Assembly (NCBI GenBank): GCA_032358255.1
Contig: JAULBX010005109.1
Coordinates: 56,980-120,979, forward strand
Direction: 5' to 3'
Length of the DNA: 64,000 nt
Source of the DNA: Heterotrichella gracilis
Lineage: Eukaryota > Sar > Xanthophyceae > Tribonematales > Xanthonemataceae
Made by a program: the position numbers and the translations under genes
The notes under the pieces: model-generated
Told to the model about the DNA's origin: nothing
Seen by the model: only the letters and a program-made list of their open reading frames with translations
Database searches by the model: none
Shown here: positions 1 through 11,550 of the stretch, piece after piece
Layout: the number at the start of each line of letters is the position of its first letter
How positions within the stretch are numbered: position 1 is the stretch's first letter

Positions 1-2416
1 ATTTTTTGACGGTGAGAGAGCCCGCATGGGGATGGGCATGGGTGTGGTGCAGCCGCTGCGATTGCCGCATTGGCCAGCGTGGCGGACTTGATTGTTGAGC
101 TGAGCATCATGTGCTTTCAGCACTCATCACATGCTGCATCGCGCCACCTGGCACACACGGCATTGCATCTGATGACTCAGGCCATTACTTCCATTACCAT
201 CCCATTAGCGCCCACCCATGCCATGGGAATGGTGCCACACCACACCACGCACAGCACACGCCACCATCACCCCATTGACCCACACAACCCTGCTTCGACC
301 ACACTGACTCAGTCGTGCACCCCATCCACCCACCCCTCTCCGCCCACCACGTTTACCTCCCCCCCCTGCAGATGTGGATGCCACAGACATCCCCGTACAG
401 CAGCGCGATATCGGGTTTGTGTTCCAGTCCTACGCGCTGTTCCGCCACATGACGGTGGCGCAGAACATCGCCTTTGGGATACGCATACGCAAGCTGGACA
501 TCGATATGAACAAGAGGTGGGTGGGTGGGGCATTGGTAATATATGCCAGCCTTCTGCACTGATAGGCCAATATACAGTGCTAGTTGGGTCCTTCCTGCGG
601 TCGGATCCCATTGTATGGCCTCATGTTGAACCTGGGGTAATCTGCTCTCGCTGCCATGCATGGTGATTTTTTAGGACCTGTACTCGACCACCCCCGCCTA
701 TCCTACCAACCACCGCTTCCCCCTCCCCAGGGTTGACGAGCTCCTGACCATCGTCAACCTTCCCGGCCTGGGCCACCGCTTCCCCAAGCAGCTGTCGGGG
801 GGGCAGCGGCAGCGCGTGGCGGTGGCACGCGCCCTTGCCTGCGCGCCCCGCCTACTGCTGCTGGACGAGCCCTTTGGCGCGCTGGACCCCGTGGTGCGTG
901 CCAGCCTGCGCCGGAGCCTGAAGGAGGTGGTGGAGCGGGTGGGGGTGACGGCGATTATGGTCACGCACGACCAGGTGAGGAAGGGGTGTGTGTGTGGGGG
1001 GGGGGGGGGAGGGGGGGGCTGCCGCTGATGGATGGAAGAGTGGGTGATGGGGAGGGTCGACTTAAGGTTCATATTGTGGTAAAGGGTTTAGGGTTTAGGG
1101 TTCACATTGTGGTAAGGGTCTAGGTTTCACCTTGTAGATAGGGACAGTACTCCAGGAGGCGAGCGGGGCTGGGTTCAGGACTCATCCCATGGTATTTGGC
1201 ATCTGGTCACATTCCTTTCCACCCATTATTCCCCTTCTCCCCCCCTTCTTTTCCCACCAGGAGGAGGCCTTTGACATTGCCGATCGCGTGGTGGTGTTCA
1301 ACCGGGGCCGGATAGAGCAGGAGGGCACCCCGCACGAGATCCAGTCCTCCCCCGTGTCCCCCTTTGTCATGCACTTCACCTCGGACATCAACAAGGTGCC
1401 GGCGCAGTGCCAGGTGAGGGGGGGGATGATGGGCAACGGGGACTGCTTGGCGGCCATGTGGATGGTTGGAGTGGTGGGGTCACAACTTGTGGCAATTGTG
1501 AGCATGTGGCATGTGGTTGCCCTTGTGGAGGTGTGCATTCCCATTGAGAAATCCCTCACCAACCTTCTCCAATACACCAGCGCCTTGGGGGCTCGGGACA
1601 CCCTTTGAGAACCCCTGCAAGGTTTAGGGCTTAGGGTCTGACCCTGCATCCTCACCCCTCCATCACTGAAACCACCAACCTCCACTCCGCAGCTTGTGCG
1701 GCGCATGGGCTTCACCACTGACCAGCCCCTGGTGATGTTCACCGTCACCTGCCCGCGCATTTTCAAGGAGATGCCCGACCAGCTGTGCCCCGTGCGGGGT
1801 GTGGTTGAGGAGGATGGCTGCATGCGCGCGCTGCCGGGCATGGTGCGCGAGAAGCTGTACATCGGTTGGACCGTCAAGTACTTTATTCGATTTGACGACG
1901 ATGTGGTGAGTGCGCAGAACCGTTCAATTTGTTGTAAATAAAGACATATTGGAGGAAATGACTCTCTTGATAACATAGAAATTAATATTGTTTTTAAATT
2001 TAAGAAGAATACATTGACTGGATAATTGTCATGTAAATATTCTGAAGTGCTGGCTTCTCCACTGCCATTTACGTTTATGTTACAGAAAGCGGCGTTCCCT
2101 GACTATGACTATGACATCTACAATTCTGGCCGCCAATGGCTCCATCACAGTACCCAGGACCGCCGCCCCATGAGAAGCCTGCTGTGTGAGACACACATAT
2201 TCGTATTTGACGGATCAACACCGCAGTTTTACATATATCCAATGTGCTCCTCTTCATCAACCCCCTCCCCCTTTGCAGGAGATTGAGTACTGGCTGCCAC
2301 GCCGCGAGGACCCCCTGGTTGCGGACTGCGAGGCGCTTGACCGTGTGTGGGTGTGGGTGCCGTCAGTGGGCATGAAGGGCTTCCACGAGGGGGAGCTGGA
2401 CTCAACACCCATATAG
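1..2416 (+). CDS. SABC: Plastid sulfate ABC transporter, ATP-binding subunit (CysA/SABC type), 5' truncated
   Basis: Predicted ATPase of the chloroplast-envelope sulfate permease, driving sulfate uptake with SulP-type membrane subunits. Exons: 1-11 (tail of an exon cut by the window), 372-516, 731-974, 1261-1413, 1693-1905, 2279-2416 (stop TAG). All junctions keep phase. Visible motifs: Q-loop region [13 protein letters not shown] signature [15 protein letters not shown], Walker [14 protein letters not shown]-loop MVTHDQ followed by EEAF. The Walker A exon lies left of the window. The C-terminal part, read across the last intron, resembles the regulatory beta-domain of CysA proteins (ending DRVWVWVP then a short tail). 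Nuclear location with introns matches the Chlamydomonas SABC arrangement; family assignment is firm, sulfate specificity is inferred from CysA-like sequence. Another import ATPase of the same subfamily is the main alternative. Telomere-like TTTAGGG units lie in the third visible intron. Confidence 0.88.
1083..1102 (+). repeat. Interstitial telomere-type repeat (TTTAGGG)
   Basis: Almost three uninterrupted TTTAGGG units sit inside an intron of the sulfate ATPase gene, with degenerate derivatives nearby (about 1110-1130 and 1620-1640). The unit is the plant/green-algal telomere motif. Confidence 0.8.
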
Positions 2417-4769
2417 ATGGAGTTCTTGGGAGGGGGATGCAGGGGTAGGCGCGCTGTGGGGCCACACAAGGGGTTTAAAAAGGGGACTGGGCTCTCGAGC
2501 AGCGCAGGCTGGCCCAGCCTAGGGTTTGAAGTGGGAGCGCTGCATGGGGGTGTGTGGGAAGTGTGGTGTTGGCCACTGTGGCGGGGGTTGCAGGTGTGGG
2601 GGCAATCCAACCTGCAGCAAGCATGGTACCTCGTTGGGAGTTGGACGGAGCATTGCTGTCGGGGAGTGGGGGTAGATGGAGGATAGTGCAAGATGTGGAG
2701 GGGGTGATGGGCCCAGGGGGGTGTTGGGTGAACTGTCGCTTTGCAAGTGCTGTGGGTGTGGGGTTGCAAGATAGATGGGGCCAGGGGTTTGAGGGCTGGG
2801 TGAGGCGTGCCATGGTTGCAACATGTGCTTGGGATGGTTGGACCGCACGGCTCAGCGCAGGACAACCATGCACTGCCTGTTGAACCAAATGGTTTGCAGC
2901 CTTTTCGTAGGCTTACGTCACAAGCCCAATCCAGTTGGGTTAGCAATAGGTATGTAATCATTACAGTGTACATAATATGATATTATCCGAGACCATTCGT
3001 ATCACTAACTTAGTCCCAGGCCCTTCCCTTTGGGAAGGGTTTAAGGGCAATGGGGCAGAAACCCTCCGCCATGGACGGATGACCCGTCCGAGGAAAAAAA
3101 CGTCCGAGAGATCCGGGACGAGATCCGGGGGAACGCCAGGCGCTCGAGTGAAAACGCTTCGTAAGCTCCGTTGTCTGTCCGTCCGTCGCAACAGCCAATC
3201 GGCGATCGACAAGTCGGCATGCCACGTCGGCGTCTCACCGCCACGTCGGCTAGGAAGGTGGGAGGGTACCTTGAGTACGTTGCAACTCCGTCATTTCGCG
3301 AAAGCGATGAGCCGCTGGGGATCGGGCCCGGATAAACCGACTGGGGATGCGCCACGTCGATCCGCGACGAGGTCGGCGCCAGGTGTCGCGATCTCGATAT
3401 GCATGCATGAATATACGCAGCAGGCGACGTGCGTGAGCGGAGACGTCGACGTTGAGCTGTGTGGGGACGTCTACGAGCACATCGAAACCGATCATTTTGC
3501 AGGCCATGTGCGGTGCGCTCCTTGACAGCTCGGGAGCAGGGTAAACTGAGCGACCATGCGCGCATGCGAAAAGTATATAAACCGAAAAGCTACAGGCTGA
3601 CAGGCGAACACCTGCACAGTACGTGTCCGACACATGAGGCTTAAGCAAAAGTAAGCTCAAAAGAGGCACAAGCACTGCACAACCGCCCATCTGCACGAGG
3701 CTCGGCTGCCACCTTGCTTGGGCGGGGATCCAAAACGAAAATGAAGGTCCCCCCCCCACGGGGGGGTCCCGGGGCCCGGGGAGGGCCGGGACAGGCGACG
3801 GCAAGAGCCTTTTAGCACGTATGTATACTGTATACAATGTCATATGTTTGGGCCAAACCGGTTGATAGTGCCCTTCAGGCAATATTTTGCATGCCATGCA
3901 TGCGGTGACAGTCATTGCTAAGACCTTTGCTTCAGCACAGTCTGCATGCAATGCTGCAGCCGTTCTCAGGTCGGGCTGGCTGCCTGGCCCTCTGCGCTTA
4001 TACCACAGTACAGTAGTAATACCGAGTAGTGCCACAGTGTGCCCAGACATGGCGCCCAGGCCTGGCGCAGACATGGTGCAATTGCTCGCCGTTGAGAGCC
4101 AGTGGATACTACCCTTTGGATACTACCCTTTGCCTGACACTGTCAGGCGGTCTGCACAGTGGCACTGCGCATCCCCGTTCCCAGAAGTTCCATATTTTGC
4201 AGTTTAGAATATCAGCGAATCCACTTTGTAATCACCATTATTATTGTCAATGATTGGGATTGGGTCAGGTAGGTATGTCACTGATTCAGAATACTGGCGG
4301 TCAGGTAGGTATGAGTAGCGGCGGCTCCCAGAATGTAACACTCCAACTTGGCCGAGCCTTAACCCCCCCGATAGGATTGATAAAACAAAGTGACTTAATA
4401 GCCTTCCTAGGATGATAAATACATATTCTGATTCTGATACTGTAACATAAAATAATATGGGATGCAACACCGTGTGGCGTGACGCTGGCTTCGATAATGT
4501 AATTATTCCCTGCCGCTGGGGCCCTGCTGCAGCCACCATGGCCCCCGCGACTCTGCATGCTGCCGATGCATGACTTGGAGGGCCAGATTGGCCGTGCCCC
4601 GCATGCCTATGCACCATGCTGCCTGCCGATGCATGCCGGGTGGCCTGGGTGGCAGGACATCACCTCCAATGCTTGGCGCTGCGCAGTGCTGCATGGCTCC
4701 AGGAGGCAGGTGCTGTACTGACAGGCCACCTCGCCATCATGACTACGCCATGTGCAGAGCCCGTGTGCC
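2417..4769. other. Intergenic region, no gene assigned
   Basis: About 2.3 kb between the 3' end of the sulfate ATPase gene and the 3' end of the NIPSNAP gene. Open frames exist on both strands (for example 2977-3525 + and 3250-4074 -), but they lack recognisable motifs or a convincing splice pattern and look like chance frames in GC-rich DNA. The block 3100-3600 is visibly CpG-rich and promoter-like and is listed separately. A run of C followed by a run of G (about 3749-3767) could form a hairpin. Around 4100-4140 a short tract (ggatactaccctttg) is repeated in tandem. From about 4200 to 4500 the sequence becomes AT-richer with repeated 'gtcaggtaggtatg' motifs (about 4265 and 4300). Confidence 0.6.
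3190..3582 (+). promoter_or_regulatory. Orphan promoter-like block: CCAAT, ACGT-core elements and TATA box
   Basis: Within a CpG-rich stretch there is a CCAAT box (about 3193), three copies of CCACGTCG (about 3223, 3241 and 3352; the first two extend to CCACGTCGGC), several further ACGT/GACGTC cores between 3420 and 3470, and a strong TATA-like element AGTATATAAACC at about 3571-3582. The order matches a plus-strand RNA polymerase II promoter with a start near 3600. A short ATG frame at 3634 runs into a GTAAGC donor-like site, but no downstream coding exon could be identified. It could serve a non-coding transcript or a gene I cannot see, or be a relic of inserted DNA. Confidence 0.4.
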
Positions 4770-7568
4770 TCACTGCCAGGGCGAGAACTTGACTGGGTGC
4801 ATGAAGGACGACTCAAAGTGCTGCACCAGCGGGGTGACGGCGGCAATGGTGTCGCGCCACTGAGGCACCTGGCGGGCAGCTTGGCGGGCGCTGCAGAGGG
4901 AGGGGGGGGGGTTGTGGGTGGGGGGAGTGCAGCATGACATAGGGACAAAGAGCGGTGTCATGCGCCTGCCACAGGCACAACCACACCCTCCATGCCATGC
5001 ACTGCATCAATACATTCAGCAGTCACAATTACACCCTCACACCCATGCGCCTCATAACCTTCACGCTACGCCTGCGTCTTCGCCACCGCAAGCACGTTTC
5101 CCTGCACTGTCCCCACCAACCCCCCTGCTGTTCCCCCCTTACTGCACCCCCCTGGCCTGTTACTCACCGCATGCAGTCCCCAGCCGAGGGGTACCTCCAC
5201 AGCTCCACCACTGTGTTGAGCATGCCCACATCGCTGTGGCCAAGGAACACAAGGCGGCCAAGCGGGTCGGAAGCCAACTTATGGGGCAGGCTGCAAGGGG
5301 AGTTGGGAAGGGATTGTTAGGCGGGGGGACAATGCCACACATGCAGGTCCAGCAGGCGCCTATATCTAATCACGCCCCATACGATACTTGCCCACCTAAA
5401 ACCACCTGCCTCCACCTGCCTGGGAATGTCGACAACCGTCCATCCAAACCCTAGCCAGGCGGGGCACCATGGGCCACAGCCATCAGTCAATCATATACCA
5501 CTCGTACATCAGAGGATGCTATAACCCCTCCATCCCCTCCGCCGGCAGCCGGGAACACACATGGACCATGCCTAGACCCGTTCCCACCCCAGCCCACGCA
5601 CCCCTCCTTGAACGCCTCCATGACCCACGGCACAGTGCCATAGCCAGGGTGCAGCCGGTAGCGACGCAGCTCGTACAGCACCTGGGGGGAGGGGAGATTG
5701 GGCAGGGATCAGGGAGAGAGGGGCAGCGGGGGGCTGTCATGGCAAACGCAGGGTGCAGAGTTGGCGGTGGATCAGCGCAACAGCCATCACCACCACCATG
5801 CGGCTGACGGGTAGGGTAATGTAGGGTTGAGGGACTAAACCCTAATACCTAATGCATGGTGCACCTTTGGAGGTGGATCTGTCAGGTGTGGCAACAGCTG
5901 CCAACAGCAGCATGCTGCACAATAATGCTGCTGTCCTCAAACGCGTGCAGCAAGCATGGTCAACCCAAACTGATGCACAGCTGCTTTCTGCTTGTGCTGT
6001 ATGTGGCTGGGTAGGTAGGTGGGTGGGTGGGTGTACGCACCGGTTTGGACCCTGGAGGCGGTCGAGATGGTGTGGCAAATTCCTGGATTGGCCCCACCCC
6101 CGCCGCCCTGTGCACCTCCGCCGCATAGCGCATGACGGTGGAGGCCTGGGGGTAGGGAAAGGAAGGGAGTGGTTTGCAAACGGGGAGGACACCACATGGG
6201 GAAAGGGGGCCAAGTGAGATGACCACAGGGAGGTGCGACGAACATCACGGCATTCCCTACACCATGATAGCTTACCCCCCTTGGTGCAACTGGGGTCTGC
6301 CTCTCCTGCCGCAAATGGATGCATTCAACATTGCTACAATGCCGCTCCGCACTCCTACAAGGCTGTGTACTCATGTGTGCACACCTGGGTGGCCACCCCC
6401 TCCTTTTCCAACCCTAATTTGTGAACCCTGGATGTGCTGTGTGGATGCTGTGCTGCATGCGCACCTGGTTGGCCACCGTCTTGCGTGATTGTGCCAGGTA
6501 CTCCCCCGTCCACGCCTTGTCTGCGCCCACCCGCTGCCGCGTGGCGTCCCGCTCGTCAAAGTCCTGCAGGCACACACACACAGGCGGATTCAGGGACCAC
6601 CCACTAGCAGCTGGGGTGAGCGAAGCAGCCAGTGCAAGGAGCATGGTTACAGCACTGTCCCCCCGGGGCCCATATAGACAGTTGATTGGTGTGGGGGGGG
6701 GGCTGCCACCCATCACCCCTTGAGCAAGCCACCACCACTGGGCGCGTGGTGGTAAGCCAGGCATATCCCCCCCAATAGACCCCCCCCCCCCACCTCCCAC
6801 TTACACATCCCCCCTTCCTACCTGGTAGTTGTAAAAGTGCACCACCCGGTTGAGCTGGCCCCCGGTGTCACAGGTGAACATACTGCAAGGTGGGGAAGCG
6901 GGGAGGTGACAATACAGGGGAGGTGAACAGGGACTGGCGTGCCTCTGGGCAAGGACCCTAGAGGGGCCACTCTAGTCTGGTGCACCCTAATAGGGACCTC
7001 AAACCCTGCAAATGACCTGGGGTACCGCTGGAACGCCTGGAAGCTGATGCCCCACCATTGCCAGGGTGGGTCAGGACCCGCACCAGCACGTCCCAACTGC
7101 ATTTGCCCAACCATGGTCGCGCATTTTCGCAGCAAGTAATCGGCTGTAAAGGCAGTTCTTGGCCCGTTTGCACGCTGCAGTGCCTGGGAGGGTGCAGCGC
7201 TGGTCTGCAAACGTCTTTGCAACGCATGCATGCATATGTGGCTCGACCCTCCTTTCCCTTTGTGTTTTGAAACAGCACAGCTGCAGGAATAGTCCACCGC
7301 AATGGCTGTCACGGCGTGTATTGCTCTCCCGCACTCACCCACGGAAGGGTAGCAGCGAGTGCCGCAGGTGCGCCAGCTGATCTGACAGCCGCAGGAACTC
7401 GCCCATCCCTTCGGGCTTGAGCTCATACTCGCGTATCTCGACCAGACCCGAGAGGGGGTCGACACTGGTGGCACAGTGGCGGCGGTGCACAGCCCCCACC
7501 CTCGACCAAGCCCCCGACAACCGACCCACCTCATGGCCACACACACGGCGCATGTTGGTGTGGCGCAA
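4770..7568 (-). CDS. NIPSNAP family protein, two NIPSNAP domains
   Basis: Seven exons on the minus strand: 7568-7339, 6882-6822, 6563-6465, 6145-6041, 5681-5602, 5290-5168, 4890-4770 (stop TGA). All phases agree. The protein starts with an Arg/His-rich, acid-poor leader (about 40 residues) suited to mitochondrial or plastid import; ATG at 7568 is used, 7553 is an alternative. Domain 1 opens with LVEIREYELKPEGMGEF and includes GQLNRVVHFYNYQDFDERD. Domain 2 opens with VLYELRRYRLHPGYG and includes the matching GMLNTVVELWRYPSAGDC. These are the two hallmark segments of NIPSNAP ferredoxin-like repeats. Animal NIPSNAPs sit in mitochondria and act in mitophagy signalling; the function in algae is not established. 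The gene converges with unassigned DNA on its 3' side and is divergent from the glycosyltransferase gene upstream. Confidence 0.87.
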
Positions 7569-8412
7569 CTAGTGCACAGGGAAGGAATATATGGACTGTA
7601 CTATTGCGGTGTTACAGTGCCTGTGGGTTTCAGCGTGTGTCCCTCTGGGTAGTCAACAAGAACTGGTCAAGACTTCGTGAGCCGTCGAATGCATGCATGC
7701 ATACTTCGTTAGCTGCGGAATGCACTGCTCTGCAATATAGCAGATACCGCAGCTGCACAGAGGCTGTTTGAGTATGCAATTACAAGCGTAGGACCAAGTA
7801 GCCACACGAAGGCACTTTAGAAGCAAGAGGCACCAGCGGGCGAGGTGGTGCACCTAGTCTGAGAGGGAACACGAGTTGGGGTGATAAAGGTGCAACAGTG
7901 TGCCAGGATATATGTGCCTATGTTGCGGTGGTCACACGAAATACTCCACCAGTCCAGCTTGCACAAGAAACTGGGTTAAGCGTACACAACATGCAAACGG
8001 ATGCCTAACGTCAGGCGTACGCATGGCTAATGCATGCATTGGTTTTGCTCGAGGTGTACCGTGACCGCATTACGAGTTTTGAGCTATCTGTCTGTATTGA
8101 ACACACCGGGTGAGTGTGTGATCTTGCATGCACACTATCCGAGCTGCTAGCACACTATACTGTGAGACATCAGCACAGGCCAACTCACTTCATCTGGCCA
8201 GCATTGATATCGAGCACGCACTTCAAGCACGCCACTGCAGCAAAGGTTAGTTTTATGCCGTTGGCGTTGTGGCCCCTACCTTCAGGAAGCGGCCACGTTA
8301 GGGCTCAACCCCTGCCTGGGGCACCATTCTCCATAGGCGCCATCCACTAGCCGGAAGGCGAGGGTGGTGCCCTTGCATACCAGGGGAGGTGCACCTGTAG
8401 CCATAACCTGGG
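7569..8412. other. Intergenic region between two divergent genes
   Basis: About 0.84 kb between the NIPSNAP start and the glycosyltransferase start, presumably carrying both promoters. It is AT-richer than the genes and contains several CATGCATG-type palindromes (about 7690 and 8033). I see no convincing coding exon or strong TATA element. Confidence 0.6.
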
Positions 8413-10537
8413 ATGGTGGCCCACCACACGCAGTCCCCATTGACACACAGTACAGCCCCGGCATGCCCCCACCGGAGCACCCTAGCCCTGGCAGCCACCC
8501 TCCTCGTATGGTGCTGCTGCATATCTCCCCTTGGCACCGCTCCTACCCCCACCCCCACCCCCACAAAGCACCACAGCCACCATGGCAACAACCATCACAC
8601 TGCTGATCGCCCCGCCGCGACACCCACGACAGCCACAGTCAAAGCCACAGCCACAGCCAACTCAGGTGCCCGCCCAGCGCCCCACACACACCTAGGCGAA
8701 ACCTTTTGTCGCACCCCAGGAGAAGGGGAGGTTGTGGGTGGCAAGGACCAGGGGAGGAAGAAGATCCTCATACTGCAGGGGAGTGACTTCCACCTGGACA
8801 GGGAGGTGGGTTACAAACCCTACCATGTGCCACGGGGTGTTACAGCACCACGGTCAGTCGTGACTCCCTACCCCAAGTGCCAACACTGCACTTGCCCTGG
8901 TACCCAACATCTCAGACGCATCAGCCCTGCATGCCCTGGTATCAGCCCTGCGTACCGTCCTTTACCCCTCCCCTCCCCCCCTCCCCCAGGACCCCTCCTC
9001 CTCCCTCCCTGACGTGAGCATGGTCCTCAACCAGATGTACGCAAGGCGCCACGGATACACATACCTCAGACTGGAGCTGCACACGCCAATCAGCAGGTGG
9101 GGGTGGCGGGGGCCAGGCGCGGGTGCACTGAAAGGCTCTTAGGAAAAAGCAGCACAGGATGGGACACAAACTGTTCTGGCAGGCAGCGTGTGGGGCCAGG
9201 CACATACGTCACGCAACCCTCCTGGTTGTGGGCATGCATGCATGATGGGACACAATCTGTTCTGGCATGCATGAGGCCGCGAATGTAGAAGACAGTATGA
9301 CGATCAAATCTACAACCCTTAATCCACCCTCTTTCGGATATGACTTTCCCCTTCTCCCTCCCATGCAGGAACGCCAAGTGGCACCGCGTGCAGGGCCTGA
9401 TCCACGCATACACAGCCTACCCCGACTACCACCTTATCCTGCACCTGGACGCATCCACCACCATAGCAAACACCAGCCGCAGCCTGGAGGAGGCGCTGGA
9501 GGGGTGGGGGTGGCGGTGGGGGGAAACGATGTTCCTGGCGGCGGAGGACCCTGCATCGGATGAGAGCGTCATGTTTGATTTGTCGGTGCAGGGGGGGGAG
9601 CCGCAGCGCGTGCCGATGGTGCGCATCACTGTAAATCGTGCACAAACTATAAATAAACCAATGTAAACAATGTAAACATCTAGTGTGATAGTGGGGCTGT
9701 AGAACAAAATACAGGCAATTTTTGGAAAAATCTGAACCACTTGTGGAATATTTATATTTGTGGAACATACCGCCACCGCATGGGTCCGGATCCTGGCCCT
9801 AGACCCTAAATCATGGGTTGCGCCTGCAGGCAAGCATAGGGTTTTTCGCTGTCCAGCGCTCCCCCCGCACCCTGCCGCTGCTACACGCGTGGTGGCGCTG
9901 CCCCGATGAGGATGAGGGGTGCGCCAGGTGGCGGTGGGACTGGAACCACGATGCGGCCGCTTTCAACTTTCATATACGGTGCGGCGCCGGGCACGTGGTT
10001 GCTTTTTATTGTGGGTGGGGGGGTACCCTGGTGGGCGTTGTTGCACTCCAAGGAATGTGCGGTGGAAAAGCCCTGGGAGGAAACGGGGAGACTGATCGGC
10101 GTGCACCCACTGTCACCTAAGCGGGAGGGAGTTTAGCGCCAACAATGCATCAGGGTCCAACACCCACCACGCCACATGCGCTGCACCGCCACCTGTGGGG
10201 CCCACCCATCACCCACATGCTGCACCCACGCACGCCCGTCCACCCCCTGTATTACCCATGCCCCTTCAGGCCCCAGCTTGCCCCCGGTGCGGACATTATC
10301 GTCATCCCCTGCTCCGAGGCCAATGGCTTCCCTGGGGGTCTGCTGGGGGACGGGGAAGGGGAGGATAACAGGGGATGCGAGGGGAGGTTTGCGTGGCATG
10401 CCCCCTGGCTGGGTGCACAGGGGCGGGCTGCGCTGCTCGCGCGACACCGGGGGGATCTGTGGGGCATGCTGTCGGAGCACGTGGTGGCGCAGATGCAGGT
10501 GGAGGGGACGATTGTGGAGGAGGGTGGGGGGCAGTGA
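8413..10537 (+). CDS. Type II membrane glycosyltransferase-like protein (GT34-like fold suspected)
   Basis: Five exons: 8413-8805, 8990-9096, 9369-9630, 9830-9978, 10270-10537; total 392 residues, all phases consistent. The N-terminus has a short leader, then a hydrophobic stretch (STLALAATLLVWCCCIS, about residues 22-38) and a Thr/Pro/His-rich stem: the layout of a Golgi type II enzyme. The lumenal part contains KKILILQGSDFHLD, YARRHGYTYLRLEL, AKWHRVQGLIHAY and YHLILHLDAST, the order seen in nucleotide-sugar transferases of the galactosyl/xylosyl (GT34-like) class, where a strand ending in D-x-D lies after a K-W-x-R/K helix. Here the acidic pair reads DAS rather than DxD. The C-terminal exon contains ADIIVIPCSEANGFPG. 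Family placement is by motif order only; the enzyme class and sugar are not determined. An additional upstream exon is possible. Confidence 0.7.
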
Positions 10538-11550
10538 GAGGGAGATCATCATGCCGTGTACTAAACCCTCTAAGGCGGGGTGGGCCCCGGGGGGGTCAGG
10601 TCACCTGAAAAGTTTTGGCAGAGCGTTGACAGCAGCAGCACTAGTGCTACGTTAGCTAGTTAGAACTGCCAATGCACTCACGAGTTCAGTGGTCACTCAG
10701 TCAACTTGAAAGCCGCTTTCAAAAGCGGCTGCTGCAGCTGTAACAGTTGTAGCATCAATGATTTACTGATGGATCCACAAACATCGATCTTTGTGGAGTC
10801 GAGTCACTGTGTCGCAATCGTGACCAGGTCAATGACATGTTGCAGGCTGCTAACAGTTGGACGTATGATTAACTGTCATTACCTTGGCAAGCTGTTGCTC
10901 AAAAACATATTTGATGCTCAGCACATGCCTGTCTTGATCACGCACATGCCGTTGATCATTTTTTAACATGCATACGATTGCCGCAACCATTGAATGTTGG
11001 ATTAAATCATCAAGTCCAGTGAACTTCAATTGACAATGTCAATAACTGTGTTACAGTTACTAACCCCAGTTGGACTGTGACGTCATGACAGCATGCATGC
11101 AAACATGCAAGCTGCAGGTGGTGGCAGTACCAGAAGGACCTGGTGCCGCGCATATGTGCGTGCATGCATGATGCACAGTTTGATCCGTCGACAATCCGAA
11201 TCACAACTGCTCGTCGTTCATACCCAATAATGAAACAGTACTAAAAAAAGTACATAGAATCATATCAGTGATCAGTACGTTCAAAATAAACAACAAAAAA
11301 CTTCTGCCCATGGACGCTTAAAAAGCAGCCGCCTGGCCCAATGGGTCTGGTGCATTAATGCGCATGCAACATCTGCTGCCGCATTGCTATTGAGTGCGCC
11401 ATAATGATTGCCATACCTAGGTTGACGATCATGGCCACCTAGCTGCTGCGGCAAGTCTGATGCACGCTCCTCGGATGCATGCACCTCCATCGCAACCGTA
11501 TTGGCTACTACACTTGCTACCGAGTTGCCAGCGCCCACCCTGCCGTGGCC
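10538..11550. other. Intergenic region with short hairpin
   Basis: About 1 kb between the 3' ends of the convergent glycosyltransferase and PhoD-like genes. It is AT-richer than flanking exons. It contains a perfect inverted repeat at 10711-10730 (AGCCGCTTT / AAAGCGGCT separated by two bases), a TGTAA motif about 200 bases past the glycosyltransferase stop that could serve as an algal poly(A) signal, and several CATGCATG palindromes (about 11090, 11163, 11476). No coding exon is supported. Confidence 0.6.
10711..10730. repeat. Perfect 9-bp inverted repeat (hairpin)
   Basis: AGCCGCTTT and its exact complement AAAGCGGCT are separated by CA. It lies about 175 bases downstream of the glycosyltransferase stop and might form a hairpin in the 3' untranslated region. 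Confidence 0.6.

Noticed and set aside
2086-2185. Possible extra exon of the sulfate ATPase gene (open frame after a TTACAG acceptor)
   Set aside because: Including it breaks the phase into the last exon (creates a stop), whereas joining 1905 directly to 2279 is in phase and restores the expected C-terminal CysA-like domain.
3250-4074. Minus-strand frame of 274 codons in the first intergenic region
   Set aside because: No recognisable domain, crosses the promoter-like block and abrupt composition changes, and no splice or start context supports it.
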